Below, piece after piece: positions 26,706 through 34,809 of a DNA stretch of 47,125 bases. Numbering within the stretch: the first letter of the stretch is position 1; each line of letters opens with the position of its first letter. The position numbers and the translations under genes are program-made. The notes under the pieces are model-generated. The model was not told where the DNA came from. It made no database searches and worked only from the letters and a program-made list of their open reading frames with translations. Source of the stretch: Emticicia sp043780375 (GTDB lineage Bacteria; Bacteroidota; Bacteroidia; Cytophagales; Spirosomataceae); contig NZ_JAYWCU010000160.1 in the NCBI RefSeq assembly GCF_043780375.1, positions 1-47,125 of the forward strand, in the 5' to 3' direction.

Positions 26706-29510
26706 TTATTCTTTCACTATCTTAAATACCTTTGAATGTTGTTGTTTATCTACGATTTTGAGTAAATAAATTCCTGCCGAATGCTTCGATAAATCTTGAT
26801 TTAGTAATGGTTTTACGGAGTCCCAAGTACCATTTCCTTGAAAAATTAAATACCCTTGTGAGTTTGAAAGTTTGACTTGTAGCGATTGTTTACTCAAAGT
26901 TTCATCCAAACTCAACTCGATTTCGCCCAATGTTGGATTTGGAAAAGCCCTTGCATTCAACGCTATCATGGGTTCGGTGGCTGTTGGCGGAGCGATAAAT
27001 TGAAATCGAGCAAAAACTGGGATATGGTCGGAGGTTGTAGAAGCATAGTTTTTCAAGAATGTAAACGGTAAACCTACCCCAACTGAATTTGCTAAATAAC
27101 TGGTTTTCAGCTCATTAGAAATAAAAATATGGTCAATCACATTTTCTTGCGAAATATAAGTGCGGTAGCTATCATCACTCAGAGCCTTTGTGAGGGCTTG
27201 CCAACGCTCGGTATCATCCACGTATTTTTTATAACTTGATTCTTTGGTTGAGATAATTGTAGAAACCGTTTCATCAACATCATCATTAAAATCTCCCGCA
27301 ATGATGATATTTTCTTTCGGAAAATGAGCATCAAGGCTATCTTTTAGCACTTCTACATCATATTTTCTTTGACGATACTGCAATTCTCGGTCGGCTTCAG
27401 TGCCAGTTGTTCCGCCTGTATTGGCTCTTGCATGAATACCAATAATGTGCAAACGTTGCTTCACGCCATCAACCGTAACATCGGCAACCATCAAAAAAGG
27501 TAAACGTCCACTTGCCCAAAAACGAGCAGGGTCAGATGGATAATTAGGCAAATTTGTTGCACCAGTGAGCAATGGTCGGGTCGAAATATTTTTTACCACA
27601 TCGGTTTTGTAAATAAAGCAAACTCGTTGGGCATCATCCGCTACACCGCCCGCCGAAATTGCCGATGAACAAACACCTTCATAGCCCTTCATTTTTGCCA
27701 CTAAATTCTTGAAAGCAGTTGGATTTGCCACTTCTTCCAAGAAAAACAAATCAGATTTGAGCGAATCTAAGGTTTGTAGAACATTGGCTTGTTGTTGTGC
27801 TTCGTCAGTTGGACCATTGGCAGTATTTCCGTACCAATAAATATTCCATGCAGCTATGTCGAAAGTTTTGTCGAGTGGAACAGTTGAAATCATGCCTTGG
27901 GGTTTTCCAGTACCTGGAATATCAGCTTGTGAGCGAGAATAAACTTGGTAACCATCGTTGAAACGCCCCACAACGCCCGAAATCGTAAAATTTGCTTGTG
28001 GTTTTGTACGTCCATCAATGTCAGTTCCTTCCCAGATTCTCACGGTTGCATTCGCTGCTCCTTCGGCAACAGTATAATTTGTATTTGGTAAGAAAACGAA
28101 CTTTTTATCTGCGAAACTGACATCTTTTACCGAAATCAAATTCCCTTCATTTGCCGATAATTGACTTGTAATAATTGGTTTTGGCGTTAAAACTTTATTT
28201 GTCGTGCCGATTTTGGTAAATTCTGAACTTTGAATGTATAATTGCTTACTGATATTGGATAATTTTCCAAAAACCTGCACCGAATCACCCACTGCAATCG
28301 AAGTCGAAACATTGCCAATCGGAATACCGCCCGTAGCATCTTGGATATAAACCAAATTATTGATTTCACCAGCCGAAGTTACTCTTCCTGCGAGTTTTAC
28401 CGATGTCTGCTCAACCAAAGTCTTAACTTTGCTAATAGTCTGAATTTCATTCGATGGCGGATTTACTACTAATTCAATCGCCACTTTTGGGTTACTCTGA
28501 ATTACTTTTTTATCTAAATTAAATATCAAATTTGTAGTAATACTGCTTTTTTGAGTGCTGGCAATTCTTAAATATATTTTCCCATTATCAATGTTTCCAT
28601 TTTTATCTATCGGATAAGCAATCGTACTTAAAACTGTGCCTGAAAAGTCTTTTTTGGTTGAAAAATCTAAGCCATCGCCAATAATTTCAAACAAATTTCC
28701 TGCAAGATTCCCACCCGAAAATAATAAAGAATCGACAGTTATAGCACTTGTGACTTGCTTCGGTGCTTTTATAATTGTGATATTCGGAGCATCATTTTTG
28801 TTGAATAAATCTTCCCATTTTGTAGCCACCACGATTCCATCAACTCGCACCGTTGGAGCATTAGCGGCTGTTCCTTGCCGAAGTGCAATCGTTCCAATAT
28901 CGCTGTCAGTGTCGCTTTCTGCCGTTGGTGTCGTCGAAATCGGTGTTGTTGGTTCTTTGTCTGTAATCACAGGATTTACATATAAAACCACCTCATCGTC
29001 GGTCGTACTTCCACTTTTAATGGTATATTTTAGTACAAAAAGGTAAGTTTTGTTTAATTCATAGACAGTAGCGGCATAATTTGGCATATTACTCGCTTTG
29101 GCAACCCCTACTTGAAAACCAGTTCCACTTTTTTTTGCAAACATTTTTCCACGAAAAATTGAACTTAAAGTAGTTGGTCCCAAATGTAAAAAATAATCGC
29201 CTGCATCTTGTGCTGCCGACACATTGAGCAAAAACGAAACATAAACTGTCCCATCTTTTACCGAAGGAAAATTGCGGTTAATGTCTTCACCCGAAGTAGT
29301 CAAACTTGCGGCACCGTCCATATTTGTTAAACCTGTATATACCAAGCCATCGGCAACCTTGATGGCATTTATTCCTGCTCCGCTATGGGCAGTCCAGCCA
29401 TTATTCGTGAGCGTTTTACCTGTGGCATATTTGAAATCTTCGGTGAATAACTGGGCAAATAATGAAGCAGAAAGTAAAAATAAAAAAGTAGTAAGTAGCG
29501 TTTTTAGCAT
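26706..29510 (-). CDS. Secreted endonuclease/exonuclease/phosphatase-family nuclease with OB-like domain and T9SS sorting signal
   Basis: 934 residues. A signal peptide (MLKTLLTTFLFLLSASLFAQ) precedes an N-terminal beta-sandwich (about 20-240), then an OB-fold-like nucleic-acid-binding region (about 375-535, VYIQDATGGIPIGN). The EEP nuclease domain (about 555-845) has AAWNIYWYG, FFLEEVANP (metal-binding Glu), IGIHARAN, IIAGDFNDDV (DxN motif) and TTSDHIPVFARF (catalytic SDH). A C-terminal T9SS type A domain starts near FPNPTLGEIELS and ends VFKIVKE. It probably degrades extracellular DNA or phosphodiesters for nutrients. ATG 29510 is preferred to 29576 because it begins the signal peptide and follows a -7 element. 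Confidence 0.88.
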   Translation of the reverse strand: MLKTLLTTFLFLLSASLFAQLFTEDFKYATGKTLTNNGWTAHSGAGINAIKVADGLVYTGLTNMDGAASLTTSGEDINRNFPSVKDGTVYVSFLLNVSAAQDAGDYFLHLGPTTLSSIFRGKMFAKKSGTGFQVGVAKASNMPNYAATVYELNKTYLFVLKYTIKSGSTTDDEVVLYVNPVITDKEPTTPISTTPTAESDTDSDIGTIALRQGTAANAPTVRVDGIVVATKWEDLFNKNDAPNITIIKAPKQVTSAITVDSLLFSGGNLAGNLFEIIGDGLDFSTKKDFSGTVLSTIAYPIDKNGNIDNGKIYLRIASTQKSSITTNLIFNLDKKVIQSNPKVAIELVVNPPSNEIQTISKVKTLVEQTSVKLAGRVTSAGEINNLVYIQDATGGIPIGNVSTSIAVGDSVQVFGKLSNISKQLYIQSSEFTKIGTTNKVLTPKPIITSQLSANEGNLISVKDVSFADKKFVFLPNTNYTVAEGAANATVRIWEGTDIDGRTKPQANFTISGVVGRFNDGYQVYSRSQADIPGTGKPQGMISTVPLDKTFDIAAWNIYWYGNTANGPTDEAQQQANVLQTLDSLKSDLFFLEEVANPTAFKNLVAKMKGYEGVCSSAISAGGVADDAQRVCFIYKTDVVKNISTRPLLTGATNLPNYPSDPARFWASGRLPFLMVADVTVDGVKQRLHIIGIHARANTGGTTGTEADRELQYRQRKYDVEVLKDSLDAHFPKENIIIAGDFNDDVDETVSTIISTKESSYKKYVDDTERWQALTKALSDDSYRTYISQENVIDHIFISNELKTSYLANSVGVGLPFTFLKNYASTTSDHIPVFARFQFIAPPTATEPMIALNARAFPNPTLGEIELSLDETLSKQSLQVKLSNSQGYLIFQGNGTWDSVKPLLNQDLSKHSAGIYLLKIVDKQQHSKVFKIVKE

Positions 29511-29530
29511 TGTTTTTGAAGTTTTTTTTA

Positions 29531-29538
29531 CAAATATA
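29531..29538 (-). promoter_or_regulatory. -7 promoter element of the secreted nuclease gene
   Basis: TATATTTG on the minus strand is a perfect TAnnTTTG about 20 bases before the ATG at 29510. A convincing TTG at -33 is not seen. It lies inside the longer alternative frame, which supports the shorter start. Confidence 0.45.
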
Positions 29539-29713
29539 GCACGATTAAAAAGATTTGCGAGAGTAGTAAGATTCATTTCCCTGATTTTTTTAATTTAGTT
29601 TGCCACCATTTCTTAACTTATTAAGATAGAAAAGGGCTGAAAAATATTTTTCCTTGGAAAAATCTAATTTTAATTCTATTTTTTCTTTTCTTTGTACCAA
29701 AAAATATTGCTGA

Positions 29714-30232
29714 ATGAAAAAATGTATTTTCCTTGACCGTGACGGTGTATTAAATGAAGAACAACATAACTATGTTAGTTGTGAAGAAGATTTCATAATT
29801 AGAGAAGGGGTTGTAGAAGGTCTTGTTTTACTAAAAAAAGCGGGTTATTTACTCATTGTTGTCACCAACCAAGCAGGAATATCGAAGGGTATATATTCTG
29901 AAAATTTAGTAAAAGATTTTCATAATATCTTGCAAAACAAATGCGGAGGACTCATTGACGACCTTTATTTTGCCAAACATCACCCAAGCTATACTTCAAA
30001 TTCACTACTCCGCAAGCCCGATTCGCTCATGCTCGAAAAAGCAATGGCTAAATACCACATAGACTCTACACAATCATTTATGATTGGCGATGCCGAACGA
30101 GATGTAAAAGCAGGAAAAAAAGCGGGTGTAAAAACAATTCATATCACTGGTGGTAAAGAAACAACAGATTTAGCCGACTGGCAATTTAGCAGTCTGTTGG
30201 AAGCTTCACAGTTTATTACGAAAGCAGTTTAA
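29714..30232 (+). CDS. gmhB: D-glycero-D-manno-heptose-1,7-bisphosphate 7-phosphatase-like HAD hydrolase
   Basis: A 172-residue cytoplasmic HAD-IIIA phosphatase of the GmhB/histidinol-phosphatase group, which in LPS-heptose synthesis removes the 7-phosphate. Motif I is FLDRDGVLNEE (nucleophile Asp8, acid Asp10), motif II is IVVTNQAGISKG, the RKPDSLM lysine is at about 101, and motif III is MIGDAERDVKAG. Members usually hold a structural zinc through a CxH...C-x-C loop before RKP. Here that stretch reads KHHPSYTSNSLL, with no cysteine, so zinc is probably not bound. The other heptose genes are absent from the window, so the physiological substrate is an inference. Confidence 0.85.
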   Translation: MKKCIFLDRDGVLNEEQHNYVSCEEDFIIREGVVEGLVLLKKAGYLLIVVTNQAGISKGIYSENLVKDFHNILQNKCGGLIDDLYFAKHHPSYTSNSLLRKPDSLMLEKAMAKYHIDSTQSFMIGDAERDVKAGKKAGVKTIHITGGKETTDLADWQFSSLLEASQFITKAV

Positions 30233-30238
30233 AATAAC

Positions 30239-30364
30239 TCAACAATTTTTCTTCTCTACAGCATTTTTAGGCGAGATTTTGCCATAAGCAGGGCATTGCT
30301 GACGGCGACATGACGCCATTGCTATAATCATTAAAAGGCTTACTATCAACAATTTAGGCTTCAT
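30239..30364 (-). CDS. Tiny lipoprotein, 41 residues
   Basis: A short frame on the minus strand reads MKPKLLIVSLLMIIAMASCR at its start: a lysine, a hydrophobic run and an M-A-S-C lipobox (Cys19). RRQQCPAYGK and a basic tail ending in Cys41 follow. The mature peptide would be only about 23 residues, with two more cysteines and the CPAY motif that I recognise from small Bacteroidota lipoproteins. The start ATG is at 30362-30364 and the stop TGA at 30239-30241. It lies between arginine decarboxylase (same strand, upstream) and the convergent gmhB. Its function is unknown. Confidence 0.65.
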   Translation of the reverse strand: MKPKLLIVSLLMIIAMASCRRQQCPAYGKISPKNAVEKKNC

Positions 30365-30401
30365 TGGTAAATATTTTTATTGGTTTTTTCAATATATTTA
30401 G

Positions 30402-30431
30402 TTTTGTGTGGTAGATAAATACCACACAAAA
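30402..30431. repeat. Perfect 12-bp hairpin downstream of speA
   Basis: TTTTGTGTGGTA and TACCACACAAAA flank a 6-base loop. The T-run is 5' and the A-run 3' on both strands, opposite to a canonical intrinsic terminator. It sits between speA and the tiny lipoprotein gene. Confidence 0.6.
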
Positions 30432-30466
30432 TCTTATTTCTAAACGTTATTCTCAAAAGGATTATT

Positions 30467-31963
30467 TTACACCAACGCCTCTTCTTCCAATTCTTCTATT
30501 ACTTTTTTGTTCTTTTTGGCAACACCATTGTTAGCTAATTTTTGGGGTTCCGTCTTTTTTTCAGATTGATAGCCCAAAATCTTCATCATTGAATCACTGT
30601 CTTGCTCTCCCGCAAACAATTCGGTTGTGATGTTTCCATCATCATCCAAATTTACCAAAACGTGTTGCGGAGCAGGAATTAAGCAGTGCTGAATTCCACC
30701 ATAACCACCCAATGATTCTTGATAAGCTCCCGTATGGAAAAAACCAATATATTGGTCTTCGTTATCAATGTCGAAAACAGGCAAATACAAATCTTCGGAG
30801 TGAGCTTCAGTATTATAAAAATCGGCGGAGTCACAAGTCAATCCACCCAAATTTACTTTTTCATACGGACTGTCCCAATTATTGACAGGCATCATGATAT
30901 ATTTCTGACCAATTCCCCACGAATCGGGCAATTGCGTAATAAACGAGCCATCAATCATGTACCATAATTCACGGTCATTTTGCTGTTTTTTGTCGATGAC
31001 TTTATAAATAACTGCTCCACTTTCACCAACGGTATAGCTCCCAAATTCGGTAAAAATATGCGGAACTGGTACATTATTTTTATTACAAATCCATTGAATA
31101 TTTTCAATTATTTCGTCAATCATTGCTTGATAATCGTAATTGAAAACCAACGAAGTTTGAATCGGTAAACCTCCACCAATATCAATCGAATCAAGTTCTG
31201 GACAAATCTTTTTCATCTCGCAATATTTAAACATAAAACGAGTCAGTTCCGACCAATAATAAGCATTATCTTTGATGCCAGCATTAATGAAAAAGTGCAA
31301 CATTTTGAGCTTAAAACGTGAATTTGGCTTAATTTTTTCCAAATACAAACTATTAATATCATTGTAACGCACACCTAAACGAGAAGTATAAAAAGCAAAA
31401 TTTGGCTCTTCGTCAGTCGCAATTCTGATGCCTACACTAACAGTTTCGGCGGTAGAGTTTTCGAGATAATAATCAATTTCTTTCAGATTATCTAAGATAG
31501 GAATACAATTTGTAAAGCCATCATTATGCAAGGCTGAAATATCTTCCAAATATTTCGGTCGTTTATAACCGTTTGAAATGATATAAGTACTCTTATTAAT
31601 TTTTCCTTCTTCATACAAAGCCCTGATAATATTAATATCAAAAGCCGATGAAGTTTCTAAATGCACATTACTCTTTAAAGCAGTTTCTATCACAAACTTA
31701 AAATGTGATGATTTCGTACAATAACAATAAGTATAGTTACCTTTATAATTATACTTTTTCATAGCATTTCTGAAAAGCAATTTGGCATTATCAATATGCT
31801 CGGCTATTTTTGGCAAATAGCTTATTTTCAGTGGCGTGCCATATTGCTTGATAATATCAGTCAAACGAACGTTATTAAAAAGGAGTGTATGGTTATCATC
31901 AACACCAAATTCCCGAGTTGGAAATTCAAATGTTTGTTCTATAAGATCTATGTAACGTTTCAT
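30467..31963 (-). CDS. speA: Arginine decarboxylase, PLP fold type III
   Basis: A 498-residue enzyme converting arginine to agmatine, the entry to polyamine synthesis. The Bacteroidota form begins with YIDLIEQTFEFPTREF and YGTPLKISYLPKI. The PLP-binding lysine is in YCTKSSHFKFV (family YPIKVNQ equivalent, about 80). Later motifs are DIGGGLPIQTS (glycine-rich phosphate loop), FTEFGSYTVGESGA and LGGLTCDSADFY, whose conserved CDS holds the second-subunit catalytic residue. It is shorter than the 650-residue E. coli SpeA and lacks the insertion domain, as is usual in this phylum. The start MKRYIDL at 31963 matches relatives; an in-frame upstream start at 31993 overlaps the promoter. The C-terminal tail is charged. 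Confidence 0.9.
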   Translation of the reverse strand: MKRYIDLIEQTFEFPTREFGVDDNHTLLFNNVRLTDIIKQYGTPLKISYLPKIAEHIDNAKLLFRNAMKKYNYKGNYTYCYCTKSSHFKFVIETALKSNVHLETSSAFDINIIRALYEEGKINKSTYIISNGYKRPKYLEDISALHNDGFTNCIPILDNLKEIDYYLENSTAETVSVGIRIATDEEPNFAFYTSRLGVRYNDINSLYLEKIKPNSRFKLKMLHFFINAGIKDNAYYWSELTRFMFKYCEMKKICPELDSIDIGGGLPIQTSLVFNYDYQAMIDEIIENIQWICNKNNVPVPHIFTEFGSYTVGESGAVIYKVIDKKQQNDRELWYMIDGSFITQLPDSWGIGQKYIMMPVNNWDSPYEKVNLGGLTCDSADFYNTEAHSEDLYLPVFDIDNEDQYIGFFHTGAYQESLGGYGGIQHCLIPAPQHVLVNLDDDGNITTELFAGEQDSDSMMKILGYQSEKKTEPQKLANNGVAKKNKKVIEELEEEALV

Positions 31964-31990
31964 GTCAACTGGAAATTTGAAAAATATGTG

Positions 31991-32021
31991 CAAATGTCAT
32001 ATTAAATTAAGAACTTTGCAA
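31991..32021 (-). promoter_or_regulatory. Probable speA promoter
   Basis: On the minus strand a TTG (32019-32021) is followed after 20 bases by GACATTTG (31991-31998), one mismatch from TAnnTTTG. This places the transcript start about 20 bases before the ATG at 31963. Confidence 0.45.
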
Positions 32022-32041
32022 TGAATTTATTAGCTTCTTTT

Positions 32042-32158
32042 GGCTTTTAGCAATTAGCTATTAGCATTTAGCTTAAAATAAGATTCTCTCAAATTGAGAA
32101 ACTAAAGTTTTCTATTAAAATTTAAAAGCCAATAGCTAAACGCTAACGGCTAATAGCC
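32042..32158. repeat. Imperfect long palindrome made of TTAGC words
   Basis: The left arm carries GGCTTTTAGCAATTAGC and further TTAGC units. The right arm carries the inverse, with GCTAAACGCTAACGGC and TAATAGCC. The centre is AT-rich with a small TTCTC/GAGAA hairpin. It occupies the divergent intergenic gap between speA and the Mur ligase gene. Confidence 0.65.
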
Positions 32159-32164
32159 TTTCTT

Positions 32165-33631
32165 ATGTCCAAAAAAATACATTTTATTGCTATTGGCGGT
32201 GCTGTGATGCACAACCTCGCCCTTGCTTTACACAAAAAAGGGTATCAAGTTACTGGTTCGGATGATGAAATAAGCGACCCATCAAAAAGCCGCTTAACGG
32301 CAGTAGGTATTTTGCCTCTTGAACTTGGTTGGTTTCCTGAAAAAATAACGACAGATTTAGATGCCGTTATTTTAGGAATGCACGCCTTTGTTGATAATCC
32401 AGAATTAGCAAAAGCCCAAGAATTAGGTTTGAAAATATATTCTTTTCCTGAATATATCTATGAACAAAGCCTTAATAAACAAAGGGTTGTAATAGCGGGA
32501 AGTCATGGTAAAACCAGCATTACAAGCATTATTCTGCATGTTTTGAAGTTTTATAACCGAAAATTTGATTATTTGGTTGGGGCTCAAATCGAAGGTTTTG
32601 ATATAATGGTTGAACTCAATGACGATTCGCCAGTAATTATTATCGAAGGCGATGAATATCCTGAGTCGAAGATTCATCTCAAATCAAAGTTTTTGTTCTA
32701 TCATCCACACATTTGTTTGATAAGTGGCGTTGCTTGGGACCATTTCAATATTTTTACAACTTTTGAAAGTTATGTACAAACCTTTGAAGAATTGGCAGAT
32801 GGTTTGCCAAAAGCAGGAACAATTATTTATGATGAAACCGACGATATTGCCAAAGTTATAGGTGAAAAAGACCGTGCCGATGTATCTAAGTTTCCTTATA
32901 AATCTCATCCATATAAAATAGAAAATGGAAGATGTGTTTTGCTGACTGATAAAGGTGAAGTGCCATTAGAGATTTTTGGAGAGCATAATATGAAAAATCT
33001 TAACGGAGCAAAAATTATTCTCGACCGATTGGGAGTGACCGATGAAGAATTTTATGAGGCTATAAAGCATTTTACTGGGGCATCTAAACGCTTGGAAAAA
33101 CTTGGAGAAAATATAAATACTTTGGTTTATAAAGATTTTGCTCATGCACCATCAAAACTTGAGGCAACTACAAATGCCACCAAGTCACTGCATCCAAATC
33201 GTCGACTGATTGCTTGTTACGAATTGCATACATTTAGTAGTTTGAACAAAGATTTCTTGCCCCAATATGACCAAAAAATGGAAGATGCCGACTTGGCAAT
33301 TGTTTTCTATTCGCCACATACGCTCGAAATGAAACGTTTGGCCATCATTTCGCCTGAAGAAATAAAAAAGGCATTTGGCGATGAAAACTTAATGATTTTT
33401 ACTGATAGTCAGCAACTTAGAGATTTTTTAATGAGTCAAAACTGGTATCAAACCAATCTATTGATGATGTCTTCTGGTACATTTGGTGGAATAGATTTAA
33501 ATAAACTATCGGCCGATATTTTGGCAAAAGACGTAAAAGAGGAATTTCCCAAAGTAAAGGTTATTTCACAACCAAAAGAAGATAAATCTTGGTCAGGATT
33601 ACTTTCGCAATTTAAAAAAGCGTTCGATTAA
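32165..33631 (+). CDS. mpl: Mur ligase family protein, Mpl-like (UDP-N-acetylmuramate:tripeptide ligase)
   Basis: A 488-residue ATP-dependent ligase that most resembles Mpl, which reattaches recycled murein tripeptide to UDP-MurNAc in the cytoplasm. The N-terminal Rossmann part reads HFIAIGGAVMHNLALALH. The ATP loop is AGSHGKTSITSII (about 110-122). The central domain has IIEGDEYPES (metal/carbamate region) and SGVAWDHFNIF, and the C-terminal domain has GASKRLEKLG and KDFAHAPSKLEATT. The VMHNLA variant, instead of MSGLA (MurC), and GAQIEGFD favour Mpl over MurC. No other mur genes are nearby, consistent with a recycling function. A hairpin terminator follows. Confidence 0.83.
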   Translation: MSKKIHFIAIGGAVMHNLALALHKKGYQVTGSDDEISDPSKSRLTAVGILPLELGWFPEKITTDLDAVILGMHAFVDNPELAKAQELGLKIYSFPEYIYEQSLNKQRVVIAGSHGKTSITSIILHVLKFYNRKFDYLVGAQIEGFDIMVELNDDSPVIIIEGDEYPESKIHLKSKFLFYHPHICLISGVAWDHFNIFTTFESYVQTFEELADGLPKAGTIIYDETDDIAKVIGEKDRADVSKFPYKSHPYKIENGRCVLLTDKGEVPLEIFGEHNMKNLNGAKIILDRLGVTDEEFYEAIKHFTGASKRLEKLGENINTLVYKDFAHAPSKLEATTNATKSLHPNRRLIACYELHTFSSLNKDFLPQYDQKMEDADLAIVFYSPHTLEMKRLAIISPEEIKKAFGDENLMIFTDSQQLRDFLMSQNWYQTNLLMMSSGTFGGIDLNKLSADILAKDVKEEFPKVKVISQPKEDKSWSGLLSQFKKAFD

Positions 33632-33632
33632 G

Positions 33633-33680
33633 TTTAAAGGTCTGAATGCTGTAATAATGCTAATAATTCAGACTTTTAAA
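33633..33680 (+). terminator. Hairpin terminator after the Mur ligase gene
   Basis: TTTAAAGGTCTGAA and TTCAGACTTTTAAA pair with one G-T wobble around a 20-base loop, directly after the stop codon. Confidence 0.6.
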
Positions 33681-33759
33681 TGTTTATACATTTATTTTGC
33701 TAATGACTGAAAGATGGTTTTTTATTCATTTCTAATGAATATGAAATTTGATAAAGAAA

Positions 33760-34377
33760 ATGGAAGAAATTAAAGAGTCAAAAAAAGTTATCCCTCCAAT
33801 AAGAGCTACAATACCATTTAAAACTTATCCCACAGAAATTTGGAAGGAGTTTTTTCCCGAAGGACAAACGAGGCGTTATATGGTTTCAAATTTAGGACGA
33901 GTAGCTTCTTTTTATAAAGATGTAAATATAGATGGGTATATCTTAAAATTGACGAGTGGAGAGGTGAAAAGTGGGTTAAAAATTTCGCTTAAAAGATATT
34001 ATAAAGATGATAATGCTAAAAGTGTAGCTGAAAATCAGTCTTTTCCAGTTCACAATTTGGTTGCTGGGCAATTTTTAGAAAAAACTGACCCCGACCAAAA
34101 GAGAGTGCTTCATATAGACTATGATAAGACGAATAATTTTGCTTCAAACTTGAAATGGGCAACCCTCGATGAAGCCTTGGCACATCTAAAAGCAGACCCA
34201 TCATTCAAGCCAAGAACCAAGGGGCTAAAATTGAATGTTGATAGAGTACGACTTATTAAAAAGAAACTTGCCGAAGGAAAAACTAAGCAAACAATATTGG
34301 CGAAACAATTTGGTTTGTCAGAAATGGCAATTTATCGCATAAAAACAGGCAAAAACTGGGCAGATGTGAAGATTTAA
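33760..34377 (+). CDS. Free-standing NUMOD4/HNH-type endonuclease-like protein with C-terminal HTH
   Basis: A 205-residue protein with the three-part layout of HNH homing endonucleases. An N-terminal NUMOD4-like DNA-binding motif comes first (about 25-60: EIWKEFFPEG, RRYMVSNLGRVASF). A small HNH_3 nuclease-like region follows (about 95-140: FPVHNLVAGQFL, VLHIDYDKTNNFASNLKW). A helix-turn-helix closes the protein (about 155-205: DRVRLIKKKLAEGKTKQTIL, FGLSEMAIYRIKTGKNW). The His/Asn residues of the nuclease motif look retained. ATG 33760 is preferred to an in-frame TTG at 33748. No intron, intein or prophage surrounds it, so it may be a domesticated DNA-binding protein or a solitary selfish nuclease. 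Confidence 0.82.
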   Translation: MEEIKESKKVIPPIRATIPFKTYPTEIWKEFFPEGQTRRYMVSNLGRVASFYKDVNIDGYILKLTSGEVKSGLKISLKRYYKDDNAKSVAENQSFPVHNLVAGQFLEKTDPDQKRVLHIDYDKTNNFASNLKWATLDEALAHLKADPSFKPRTKGLKLNVDRVRLIKKKLAEGKTKQTILAKQFGLSEMAIYRIKTGKNWADVKI

Positions 34378-34422
34378 AGTGATCAATAATTGATTACTTA
34401 TGGCTAGTAAATACAAAAGTTA

Positions 34423-34499
34423 ATAGATAGTTGAATGAAAAACGATACCCAATATTTTTAAAAACTTATTGGATAGACTATCAACAATCAACTATCTAT
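34423..34499. repeat. 77-bp imperfect palindrome between convergent genes
   Basis: The outer arms ATAGATAGTTGA and TCAACTATCTAT match perfectly, inner CCAATA/TATTGG also pair, and the centre is TTTTTAAAAA. It slightly overlaps the 3' end of the HExxH gene on the minus strand. It is a plausible bidirectional terminator or small non-autonomous element. Confidence 0.65.
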
Positions 34500-34806
34500 A
34501 TTTCCAAAAAGTCCAAAGTTTTCTATTTCTTAAGTAGCTAAAATCTTCTTCATTTTCGTAGGCTTCACGCTCAAAACTGATTTGTCGATAAGCCGCCCAA
34601 CCACTTCGGCATTGGGCATAATGATAAAGCCACTCTACTAAATACCAGATATAAAAAGGAATTATCAATAATTCTAATTGTTGCCGAATATGGATTCGCT
34701 CATGGTTGAGCAAAACCATACTCGGCTTTTTTGGTTGAACAATAATGAACGGAAAAAGCGTAATTCCTTGTATTTTTTTGAATGGAACCCCTTTAATGAT
34801 TATCAT
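34492..34806 (-). CDS. Small membrane-associated HExxH (gluzincin-like) protein
   Basis: A 104-residue protein with LLNHERIHIRQQLELL (H35-E36-x-x-H39, a zinc-protease-type motif). It is followed by one hydrophobic helix (LLIIPFYIWYLVEWLYHY, about 46-63), then FEREAYENEED with a glutamate (79 or 81) suitable as third zinc ligand. It is far smaller than normal metallopeptidases, close to the minimum for a gluzincin core. No signal peptide is obvious. I recognise it only as a conserved Bacteroidota hypothetical. It starts 3 bases after the stop of the PafA-type phosphatase gene, so the two are almost surely co-transcribed. Peptidase activity is inferred from the motif only. Confidence 0.75.
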   Translation of the reverse strand: MIIIKGVPFKKIQGITLFPFIIVQPKKPSMVLLNHERIHIRQQLELLIIPFYIWYLVEWLYHYAQCRSGWAAYRQISFEREAYENEEDFSYLRNRKLWTFWKYR

Positions 34807-34809
34807 TTT

